Assembly: GCA_964614215.1 (NCBI GenBank) | Contig: CAZTKP010000089.1 | Coordinates: 1-10,473 of the forward strand | Source: CAZTKP01 sp964614215 | GTDB lineage: Bacteria > UBP6 > UBA1177 | Length of the DNA stretch: 10,473 nucleotides | Direction: 5' to 3' | Shown: positions 1-6,356 of the stretch, in pieces | Numbering within the stretch: position 1 is the first letter of the stretch | How the letters are laid out: each line of letters begins with the position of its first letter | The notes under the pieces: generated by a model | What the model saw: the letters and a program-made list of their open reading frames with translations, nothing else | Database searches by the model: none | Told to the model about the DNA's origin: nothing | Position numbers and translations under genes: made by a program

Positions 1-202
1 TGATCTTTATTTCATCACCTATACCGATCTCGTAGGTCATTTTACCTGATTCAAGAGATTCCCGGTTCTTGTCAAGGGTCATTTCCTCAACCTTGAATTC
101 CTTTTCAGGGATATCGGCAAATTTACGGTATCCTGCGGGTGTACAGGAAATTGAAAAAAGAAAAAGCAGGAATGCTGCAGTTATGCGGTATTTAACATCC
201 AT
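1..202 (-). CDS. Polysaccharide export lipoprotein (Wza/Poly_export type), N-terminal part
   Basis: Partial gene: only the first 67 codons are present before the left edge. The start ATG (202-200) is preceded by AGGTGG seven bases upstream, which supports it. It overlaps the end of the upstream four-TM gene by 22 bases. Residues 1-20 form a lipoprotein-type signal: a short charged start, a hydrophobic run, then S-I-S-C with Cys20 as the lipidation site (the -3 residue is Ser, slightly off consensus). Residues 57-67 read YEIGIGDEIKI, which matches the opening of the Poly_export domain (typically Y-x-IGPGD-x-L-x-I) of Wza-like proteins. Family members form or gate the periplasmic/outer-membrane channel for capsule or exopolysaccharide. 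Only the domain edge is visible, so the family call is moderate. The gene presumably continues left and may open a glycan-export section of the operon. Confidence 0.6.
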   Translation of the reverse strand, partial: MDVKYRITAAFLLFLFSISCTPAGYRKFADIPEKEFKVEEMTLDKNRESLESGKMTYEIGIGDEIKI

Positions 203-546
203 ATTCCACCTATGATCATAAATATTCCACCAGCCTGTAAAAAGCTCAGCTTTTCCTGAAAGACAAAAAGGGACCAGAAAGTTACAATGATCAGTCCGGC
301 AGAGGTCATTAAAGGGTAGGCAATAGAAAGATTGAACTTTTCAAGGGCCTTTGTATAAAAAATCAGTGCAATGCCGAAAAAGGCTATTCCAAGCATAAGC
401 TTCCAGTTCGATATATAACTGAGAACAAAACTTAAAAGACCGCCCTCTGTTTTTACAGGATTAGCTATCACGCCTGCTTTCATCATGATGTTAGCTCCGG
501 CGTTAAAGAGGATGGCAAGGATTAGAAAAATTGTGAAAATATTCAT
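181..546 (-). CDS. SMR/EamA-like small four-TM transporter (possible lipid-linked sugar flippase half)
   Basis: This 121-residue protein has four hydrophobic segments, at about residues 3-23, 48-66, 74-95 and 102-119, which is the size and topology of small multidrug resistance (SMR)/EamA half-transporters. The segment around residues 74-84 (S-I-A-Y-P-L-M-x-S-A-G) closely resembles the third-helix region of ArnE/ArnF-like flippase subunits. The essential membrane glutamate of EmrE (Glu14) aligns by eye with Asn15 in A-I-L-F-N-A-G-A-N-I-M-M-K, so proton-coupled drug export of the EmrE kind is unlikely. A lipid-carrier or undecaprenyl-linked sugar flippase role fits better, especially beside a polysaccharide export lipoprotein, but this is inference. 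The start ATG overlaps the stop of the preceding kinase as ATGA. The Shine-Dalgarno is weak, so translational coupling is likely. Confidence 0.75.
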   Translation of the reverse strand: MNIFTIFLILAILFNAGANIMMKAGVIANPVKTEGGLLSFVLSYISNWKLMLGIAFFGIALIFYTKALEKFNLSIAYPLMTSAGLIIVTFWSLFVFQEKLSFLQAGGIFMIIGGIWMLNTA

Positions 547-1517
547 ATTTTCTGAATTCTCTCAATTAGTTCAGGCCATTTGCTGTCAGGAATCCGTGCT
601 CCGATGTGTTCGATAACGGTTCCGGCAAGGAGAGATCCTATATTTGCCGCCTTATTAAGTGTCATGTCGTTCATAAGGCCGTATAGAAATCCTGCGGCAT
701 AAAGATCTCCTGCTCCGGTAGTATCAACCGGATTGGCTTTGATCGGATCAATTGTGCAGACTTCACCATGACAGGAAACCAGTGATCCTTTCGGACCTGT
801 TTTTACAACTGAGATCTCACACATGTTCCCGATTTCCGTTACACTTGAATGGGGATCAAGTCCTGTAAAGGCAAGAGCTTCCTCTTCATTTGCAAAAACA
901 ATGTCAACATAACGTCTGACAACATTTTTAAGAAATTCCAGGTTTTCCGCAACAATATTGAAACTTGCAAGGTCCAGTGAGGTTTTCAACCCCATACCCT
1001 TAGCTGTTGCAAGAGCTTTTTCTATCAGATCGTGATTCTGGACCAGATATCCTTCAATGTGAAAAAAATCGAATCCTTTGAAGATATCGGCATTTATTTC
1101 CTGAGGAGAAAGTTTGACGGCAGATCCGAGGTATGTTGCAAAAGTTCTTTCAGAGTCAGGAGTTATAAGTGCAACAGCCCTTCCGGTTCTTGGTCCGTCA
1201 ATAAAAAGATGATGATGAATGTTGTTTTTTTCAAGATCATTTTTAAAGGTCTCTCCCATTTCATCGTCTGATATCTTGCCGATAAATGTGCAGTTTCCGC
1301 CTAGTTTTGCTAAGCCGGAAACAGTATTGGAGGCGCTGCCTCCGCACATAACCTGGCGGTCAAAATGCCAGACTTTTTCAAGAACTCTGTCACTGAACGT
1401 GAGATCAACAAGACGCATGCTACCCTTTTCCAGACCGAGGTCCGTAAGAATGTTTTCATTTGGAAGTTTAATAAGAACATCAACAAGGGCATTTCCCATC
1501 CCGATGATCTTTCTCAT
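543..1517 (-). CDS. PfkB-family carbohydrate/nucleoside kinase (adenosine-kinase/ribokinase type)
   Basis: This 324-residue cytoplasmic kinase has full family length. It opens with G-x-G-N-A-L-V-D at residues 6-13. The substrate-binding GGSASN lies at 59-64. The PfkB signature 2, D-T-T-G-A-G-D, is at 265-271, with Asp271 as the expected catalytic base and the preceding G-A-G as the anion hole for ATP phosphate. The family phosphorylates sugars or nucleosides (ribose, fructose, adenosine). The N-terminal pattern (G-N-A-L-V-D then L-x-K-G-S-M) is like proteins often annotated adenosine kinase in Bacteroidota, but the substrate cannot be read from sequence alone. A CGGAG Shine-Dalgarno supports the ATG at 1517. 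It follows the 5'-nucleotidase by 32 bases, the largest gap in the operon, and its stop overlaps the next start as ATGA. Pairing with a secreted nucleotidase suggests nucleoside salvage. Confidence 0.9.
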   Translation of the reverse strand: MRKIIGMGNALVDVLIKLPNENILTDLGLEKGSMRLVDLTFSDRVLEKVWHFDRQVMCGGSASNTVSGLAKLGGNCTFIGKISDDEMGETFKNDLEKNNIHHHLFIDGPRTGRAVALITPDSERTFATYLGSAVKLSPQEINADIFKGFDFFHIEGYLVQNHDLIEKALATAKGMGLKTSLDLASFNIVAENLEFLKNVVRRYVDIVFANEEEALAFTGLDPHSSVTEIGNMCEISVVKTGPKGSLVSCHGEVCTIDPIKANPVDTTGAGDLYAAGFLYGLMNDMTLNKAANIGSLLAGTVIEHIGARIPDSKWPELIERIQKI

Positions 1518-1549
1518 AGACTGCTCCGGTTTTTAAAGAGTTAGAAAAT

Positions 1550-3115
1550 TTATTTAACGATCTTGATCCTGCCCATTTCCGGATCAGCAAAATTTCCTTT
1601 TGCCTTAAGGTAGTCAACGATTATTGAAGGAATGCAGTAACCGGTATCTTTTTTCGTTTTAAGATCTTTGAGGATCGTGTATCCGTCTCCTCCATCAGCA
1701 ATAAACGAATTGAAGGCAACTTTGTATTTTCTCTTCTTGTCAAGAGGTTTGCCGTTAATCTTAATATCAAGAGCTGATCCTTTGAACAGTTTTACAGATA
1801 TTCCGGAAACCTGAAGGAATCCTGGTGAACCCGGGCCTTTTTCTGCAAAATTATCGAAGATCTCCTGGATCTGATAACCGCTAAGTTCAGCAAAGTAAAG
1901 TGTGTCCATAAACGGGAATACAGAGTAAACGTCCTTTTCAGTGATAACGCCTTTTTCAAGGCCCTGCCTAATGCTTCCCGAGTTGATGAAAGCTATATCT
2001 GCTTTGATCTTTTCTCTCATAACATCGGTTATGATATTGCCCAGCTCTGTTTCAGACTTTCTTGCGTATTTTCTATCTCCGACAAGATCCTTCTTGAGTT
2101 TTCCTATCTGCTTGTTTGAGAATTCGCATTTAAAACCGTTGAGAAGTTTGATCATGGCCTTATTCTCAGGGATCTGTTTGTCGATATATTCGTATGTTAC
2201 TTTCTTTCCGTTGGTAACTTTTTTCTTCAGATTGATAGGATAGAGCTTGAAGCTTGTCTTTACGATTTTTTTACCTTTGAGATGGAAGTCAAAACGGCCA
2301 ACCCATTTTCCGAGACCTTCTGTCTGAACTATATGGGTGTCTCCGATTTTTACGGGACTGCTCAGGTGTCTCTGTGTGTGTGATCCGACAATAAGATCAA
2401 TTCCGGGTACTGTCTTTGCGAGATAGTTGTCACCGTGGAATCCGTCAAAACTTTTGTCTGTGTCGTAATAGCCGAGATGGCTGAGAACGATAACGATATC
2501 ATTCTTCTTTTTGAGCAGAGGAACTCTGGTCTTTGCTTCAATTATCGGCTCTGTCATAACAAGGTTTCCCATGAGTCCCGGGCTGGTTATCTGCTCGGTC
2601 TCTCTTGTTGTGACACCGAGAACAGCAACCTTGAGACCGTCATCGAATTTTTTCTCGATATAGTCCTTACCGACAGCTTTAGTTCCGCCTTCTTCGTAGA
2701 TGTTGGCACTGAGAAAAGGGAAGTCCGCTTCCTTTTTCATCTTGTGAAATGCTTCAATCCCGAAATCGAACTCATGGTTTCCAATGACCATTGCATCGTA
2801 ACCGATAAGGTTCATTCCGTTTATCATTGGTATGTTCTGGCATATGTTACTTCTGGGGTCTCCAAGAGTAATATCTCCGCCGCTGAGGATAAGGATATCT
2901 CCGCCTTTTCCCTGAACTTCAGCTCTTATCTGGTCGATAAGGGTCTTTCTTGCGGCAAGTCCACCTACAGCAGGGTTGTTCGGTTCATCGAACTTCCAGG
3001 CCATACCGTGTCCGTCATTTGTGAAAAGAACGGTAAGCATGCGCTCCTTTTTGTCTGCAGCATTAAGGCAGAAAGCAAAAATCATTAAAAATAAGATCGA
3101 AACAATTTTTCTCAT
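1550..3115 (-). CDS. Secreted 5'-nucleotidase / UshA-type metallophosphatase
   Basis: This 521-residue protein has a Sec signal peptide (residues 1 to about 20, ending L-N-A-A) and is probably periplasmic. The N-terminal metallophosphatase domain is complete: D34-x-H36 in F-T-N-D-G-H-G, G-G-D81, the G-N113-H114-E115 motif, H213 in L-S-H-L-G, and H246 in V-G-S-H-T-Q. The C-terminal 5'-nucleotidase domain is also present, with E-L-G-N-I-I-T-D, N-S-G-S-I-R and A-D-G-G-D-G-Y, the last belonging to the substrate-binding loop. The length matches the family (about 500-550). UshA-like enzymes hydrolyse extracellular nucleotides or UDP-sugars to nucleosides and phosphate using two metal ions. The ATG at 3115 has an AAGGAG site seven bases upstream. 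The gene starts 10 bases after the carbonic-anhydrase-like gene and lies directly before the PfkB kinase. Exact substrate range (5'-AMP, UDP-sugar or cyclic nucleotide) is open. Confidence 0.93.
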   Translation of the reverse strand: MRKIVSILFLMIFAFCLNAADKKERMLTVLFTNDGHGMAWKFDEPNNPAVGGLAARKTLIDQIRAEVQGKGGDILILSGGDITLGDPRSNICQNIPMINGMNLIGYDAMVIGNHEFDFGIEAFHKMKKEADFPFLSANIYEEGGTKAVGKDYIEKKFDDGLKVAVLGVTTRETEQITSPGLMGNLVMTEPIIEAKTRVPLLKKKNDIVIVLSHLGYYDTDKSFDGFHGDNYLAKTVPGIDLIVGSHTQRHLSSPVKIGDTHIVQTEGLGKWVGRFDFHLKGKKIVKTSFKLYPINLKKKVTNGKKVTYEYIDKQIPENKAMIKLLNGFKCEFSNKQIGKLKKDLVGDRKYARKSETELGNIITDVMREKIKADIAFINSGSIRQGLEKGVITEKDVYSVFPFMDTLYFAELSGYQIQEIFDNFAEKGPGSPGFLQVSGISVKLFKGSALDIKINGKPLDKKRKYKVAFNSFIADGGDGYTILKDLKTKKDTGYCIPSIIVDYLKAKGNFADPEMGRIKIVK

Positions 3116-3125
3116 TTTATGCTCC

Positions 3126-3698
3126 TTACAGTTTCATAAGTGTTTCCAAGATCACTTTAATTTCATCACTAGAATATATAGAATTAGGTGAAGAAGTCAA
3201 ATAGTTGTGAGAATATTTCATATAGTTCAGGGCAGACCTTTTCAGATGGTCAAGTTCATCCTGACGGAGGTCTCTTTTTATTTTCCCCGGATTGCCTGCA
3301 ACAAGGACGCCGGCCGGTATTTCCGTTCCTCCGAGAAGCACGGAATTCGCAGCAATAACGCAGTCCTCGCCGATTCTGCATCCGTCAAGGATCACAGCTC
3401 CCATACCGATGAGAGAACGGTCTCCTATTTCTGATCCGTGAATGACAACGTTGTGTCCGACAGTGACATCATTTCCGATACTTGTCGGGAAAAGGTCTGT
3501 CGTGACGTGGATAGTGGAGTTGTCCTGAATGTTTGTCCGTTCTCCGATAGTAATGGTGTTGACATCACCCCTTACAACGGATCTGAACCAGATGCTGCTG
3601 TCTTTTCCTATAGTTACGTCCCCTATGACCGTAGTGTCTCTGAAGATATAGGCCTGCGGATCGATTTTCGGGACCTTATTTAGATAATTAGTTATCAT
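3126..3698 (-). CDS. Gamma-carbonic-anhydrase-family hexapeptide protein (YrdA/PaaY-like)
   Basis: This is a 190-residue left-handed beta-helix protein with repeated hexapeptides from about residue 18 to 140. The three expected zinc ligands of gamma carbonic anhydrases are present: H64 in S-T-I-H-V, H82 in V-G-H-N and H87 in V-I-H-G. R43-G-D45 and the Q58-D59 pair typical of the YrdA/PaaY group are also there. Such trimers bind zinc or iron, and some hydrate CO2, but many have no proven activity. An in-frame ATG at 3737 would add 13 residues. The ATG at 3698 is preferred because a perfect GGAGG lies nine bases upstream and the family usually begins just before the first repeat. It overlaps the preceding membrane gene by 11 bases. 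The C-terminal tail after residue 168 is Ser-rich and somewhat longer than usual. No signal peptide is seen, so it is cytoplasmic. Confidence 0.88.
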   Translation of the reverse strand: MITNYLNKVPKIDPQAYIFRDTTVIGDVTIGKDSSIWFRSVVRGDVNTITIGERTNIQDNSTIHVTTDLFPTSIGNDVTVGHNVVIHGSEIGDRSLIGMGAVILDGCRIGEDCVIAANSVLLGGTEIPAGVLVAGNPGKIKRDLRQDELDHLKRSALNYMKYSHNYLTSSPNSIYSSDEIKVILETLMKL

Positions 3699-4059
3699 CG
3701 TCGAGATCCTCCATGAACTTCTCCTCCTTCCGGGCATTGATCAGTGCCAGTATGAAGAGAAATATGCCGAGAATCAGAGTAAAGGAGAAGATGTAAGGTC
3801 CGTAGTTTACCTGAGTGACTTTATTTAACGCTGTCATGCATCTTCTGGTCTTTGCCTTTTTCTCTTCGGCAGATAGTTCTTTCCATCCTGTGTCGGGGTT
3901 TTCGCCCTGAAAACATCCTTCTTCCTGAGCGATTTTCTCATATTCAGCATGGATACTGTCCTTGACAGCAAAAATTACTCCGAGAGCAACTATGCTCACA
4001 AGAGAGATAATTATTCCGTAAAGTGCACTTTTAGTTTTTAAGAATTCTTTCTTTTTCAT
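3688..4059 (-). CDS. Small two-TM membrane protein with two cysteines in the periplasmic loop
   Basis: This 123-residue protein is not one I recognise. It has a Lys-rich start, TM1 at about residues 12-32, a hydrophilic loop at 33-86, TM2 at about 88-107, then a charged tail (R-K-E-E-K, ending D-D-D-N). Positive charges flank both outer ends, so by the positive-inside rule both termini are cytoplasmic and the loop is periplasmic. The loop carries the only two cysteines, C49 and C74, which could form a disulfide. The loop also has a Glu/Lys-rich stretch. Its start overlaps the stop of the outer-membrane barrel gene as ATGA, implying coupled translation. It lies two genes after the CEPC thioredoxin-fold lipoprotein. 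A role as accessory or client of the neighbouring redox/outer-membrane proteins is possible but unproven. It is a real gene judging by spacing and topology; the function is unknown. Confidence 0.75.
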   Translation of the reverse strand: MKKKEFLKTKSALYGIIISLVSIVALGVIFAVKDSIHAEYEKIAQEEGCFQGENPDTGWKELSAEEKKAKTRRCMTALNKVTQVNYGPYIFSFTLILGIFLFILALINARKEEKFMEDLDDDN

Positions 4060-5822
4060 AATGCCACATCCAACTCCGCTTTAACTCCTTTAAAATCAGG
4101 AAGAACCCTGCAGGCTCCGCCGTCACAGGTAAGACCGCCTTTTTCAAGTCCGCCGAAAATATAGAGTCTAACTGTGTTATATTTGAATCCGATGGCTGCT
4201 CCGGGATACCAGTTATCCAGATTGTCATCAAAATCGTTGTGCCAGTAAGTGTTTTTCAGTGCCAGAAAGTATCGGTTGTTCCATGAAAGGTCCAGGACGG
4301 TCTTAAGTTCATGGGCGTTGTCAAGTTCTTTAACTCCGACAACAGTCATGTTCTTGTTGTAGTAATCGTTGGTGAATTTATAGGAAAATTTCGAGACATA
4401 TCCGCCCATGTGAAGGCCGGCAATGATCCAGTATCTGGAATCTTCTTCGATATCTTCGACCTTTTTATTGCCTTCACTGTAATGAAAGCCGAATTTTGCA
4501 GTAATATCAAATTGTTGAAAGTGTTTTTCTCCCTCAATTCCGGCGTAATAGAAATCATCTTCCTTGTATTCAGGACCGAGGCCCGGAATCAGCTTCGGAA
4601 TATCCTCCTTGTTGTCAAGAGAGTCACCCTTGACGAAATTCAGGCTGTATTTAGCCTTTGTCCAGTCTCTGTCCATGAAGGATATCTTTGCTCCCACGGC
4701 CCAGGTATCGAACTCATTATCCATCTGAAGGTCCATCGGGAGGAGTGTCGGCGGGTTAAAATATCTTCTTTTGTAGTCGGCATCTTCCATCCTCGTGTAG
4801 TTGAGGTAGTAGTTGCGATACATTTTTCCTTCAACTTTAAAGGTCAGCCTGCTTTTTTTCTGCCCTAAGTCCAGATAATAAAGTGCCGACGAATAGAAGG
4901 CTGCGGAGTTCTGCAGGTCTTTTTTTTCGTCATCGATCATCGGGTCGATCCCGTTGAATTTTACATCCTCGATAGTTCTTTCATAGCCGTATGGAACATA
5001 AACTGCTCCGGAGTAAAATGTAAATCCCGGGAAAGGGTTCTTCAGAGAAATATAGGCTCCTGTCAGATGAAATTCCTTTTCAGAAAAAGTTTTTTCATAA
5101 GCATCGCTACCTTCTTTTTCATCAACATAACTTTCAAGAGTATATTTTCCGTAGTTCGCGTAACCGTACTGAAGTCCGAAATCGACTTTTTTCCACTTGT
5201 ATCCGACTTCCATTCCCGCCAGCCAGTCATCAGCTTCTCCTGTTCTCTGGTAGGTGGCTTTGTCCCTGATCTGAGGGTTGGCTCTTCCACCGAAAGTTTT
5301 CATGTGGAAACCTTTATGATGAACATTGATGCTTCCTCCACGAATGGAGTTGTCGCCGTAAACAGGGTCGTTTTTCATAGAGAACGCCATTCCGCGGTTC
5401 ATGCTTTCATAAAAGTCACCGACAGTAAAATCGGCGGGTTTCCATTTTCCGGAAAAGGAAACTCTGTCCAGCCAATGTTCCCAGCTGTGGTTGAAAAGTT
5501 CGTTGCTGTATTGGTAGTTATGATCGACCATCGTTTCATCAAAATCCTTCTTTGCAAAAACGACCATTGTCTTTCTCAGTCCGAACGAGAAGTTTCTGTA
5601 AGTAACTCCGCCGTAATCCTGAGTGTAGAGCATCCCGAACTTTTCAGGGGTCGAAGCCTGTGTGGCTTTGTAGTCAACGTAGATATGACTCTTGTTCTTT
5701 GAATAGAATTTCCAGACAGCTTCCTCTTTTTTCTGTTCAGATCTCTTTTCAGTTCCAGTAGGATTCTGATCTCCGAAAACGGTCAGAGGAAGGAGACAGA
5801 GAAAAATTATCAGATATTTCAT
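4056..5822 (-). CDS. Outer-membrane beta-barrel protein, DUF6029-like
   Basis: This 588-residue protein has a signal peptide (residues 1-17, ending V-F-G) followed by a short charged spacer and many alternating aromatic/polar strands typical of an outer-membrane barrel. The segment with F-T-V-G-D-F-Y-E-S then G-D-N-S-I-R-G-G-S matches, from memory, the conserved core of DUF6029 proteins (GNFYE-x-x-x-x-G and DNS-x-RG). No TonB box or plug domain is evident. After the signal peptide there are exactly two cysteines, C566 and C571, in T-C-D-G-G-A-C-R-V near the C-terminus, between what look like the last two strands. The protein ends in Leu rather than the classical terminal aromatic. Its start overlaps the stop of the TlpA-like gene as ATGA, with no strong Shine-Dalgarno, so translation is probably coupled. 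The context of two thioredoxin-fold lipoproteins suggests that they act on its disulfide. The substrate is unknown. Confidence 0.75.
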   Translation of the reverse strand: MKYLIIFLCLLPLTVFGDQNPTGTEKRSEQKKEEAVWKFYSKNKSHIYVDYKATQASTPEKFGMLYTQDYGGVTYRNFSFGLRKTMVVFAKKDFDETMVDHNYQYSNELFNHSWEHWLDRVSFSGKWKPADFTVGDFYESMNRGMAFSMKNDPVYGDNSIRGGSINVHHKGFHMKTFGGRANPQIRDKATYQRTGEADDWLAGMEVGYKWKKVDFGLQYGYANYGKYTLESYVDEKEGSDAYEKTFSEKEFHLTGAYISLKNPFPGFTFYSGAVYVPYGYERTIEDVKFNGIDPMIDDEKKDLQNSAAFYSSALYYLDLGQKKSRLTFKVEGKMYRNYYLNYTRMEDADYKRRYFNPPTLLPMDLQMDNEFDTWAVGAKISFMDRDWTKAKYSLNFVKGDSLDNKEDIPKLIPGLGPEYKEDDFYYAGIEGEKHFQQFDITAKFGFHYSEGNKKVEDIEEDSRYWIIAGLHMGGYVSKFSYKFTNDYYNKNMTVVGVKELDNAHELKTVLDLSWNNRYFLALKNTYWHNDFDDNLDNWYPGAAIGFKYNTVRLYIFGGLEKGGLTCDGGACRVLPDFKGVKAELDVAL

Positions 5823-6352
5823 TTTTTATTTTCTAGAAGTTCCTGAAGTTCTTTTTTTAGACTTACCTCATCTCCCGGTTTGTATCCGCTGTGTTTTGAG
5901 TGGACTGTTCCGTCTTTTGTAACAATTATAGAATAGGGAACAGAGTTTCCTCCGGGAATAACGGATGCGACAAAGTTGCCTGAGGGGTCAAGCAGTACAG
6001 GAAAAGGAAGAGCGCTTTCTGCAGCAAATTCAGTTACTTTATCGGTCAGATCCTCTCCGTCTGTTGAAACGGCAACGAACTCAATGTGTTCTGAAAATTC
6101 CGCATACATTTCAGCGAGTTTTGAAAGTTCCGCCTTACACGGTTCACACCATGTTGCCCAGAATGCTATCAGAAGGTGTTTTTTCCCTCTGATAGAGTCA
6201 AAGGAGAAGTTTGTACCTTCGACAGTTTCAAGGTTCATTGAAAATCCTGATGCTGCTGCGGTTTTCCGGTTGTTTTCCTTAGGCTGAGCAGGTTGAGCAG
6301 TTCCGCATGAAACCAGAAAGATGATAAGAAAAACTGTTATGAGGTTTTTCAT
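5819..6352 (-). CDS. TlpA/ResA-like thiol-disulfide oxidoreductase, lipoprotein
   Basis: This is a 177-residue envelope thioredoxin-fold protein. Residues 1-16 are a lipoprotein signal with lipobox L-V-S-C (Cys16), followed by a short Pro/Asn/Lys linker. The active site W-A-T-W-C-E-P-C lies at residues 65-72; C-E-P-C is the motif of Bacillus ResA, which keeps apocytochrome cysteines reduced. The cis-proline expected opposite the active site is P139 in S-V-P-Y. A further in-frame ATG at 6382 would add ten residues in front of the signal and overlap the upstream gene; the ATG at 6352 gives a normal signal peptide and is preferred. It begins four bases after the stop of the CPYC lipoprotein gene, and its stop overlaps the start of the barrel gene. 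A reducing or disulfide-shuffling role in the envelope is likely. The client is not known; no cytochrome gene is in view. Confidence 0.9.
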   Translation of the reverse strand: MKNLITVFLIIFLVSCGTAQPAQPKENNRKTAAASGFSMNLETVEGTNFSFDSIRGKKHLLIAFWATWCEPCKAELSKLAEMYAEFSEHIEFVAVSTDGEDLTDKVTEFAAESALPFPVLLDPSGNFVASVIPGGNSVPYSIIVTKDGTVHSKHSGYKPGDEVSLKKELQELLENKK

Positions 6353-6356
6353 GCTA

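Noticed and set aside
2435..3088. Open frame of 217 codons on the plus strand
   Set aside because: It lies fully antisense inside the 5'-nucleotidase gene, whose motifs are complete; the translation shows no recognisable domain and has no promoter or ribosome site. It is a shadow frame.
3699..3737. N-terminal extension of the gamma-carbonic-anhydrase-like protein from the ATG at 3737
   Set aside because: The extra 13 residues are Arg/Ser-rich, come from the other frame of the overlapping membrane gene, and the GGAGG site fits the ATG at 3698.
4311..4868. Open frame of 185 codons on the plus strand
   Set aside because: Also antisense within the barrel gene, with no start signals and no domain.
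5067..5702. Open frame of 211 codons on the plus strand
   Set aside because: It lies antisense within the barrel gene; low-complexity hydrophobic stretches arise from complementing aromatic and Lys/Glu codons.
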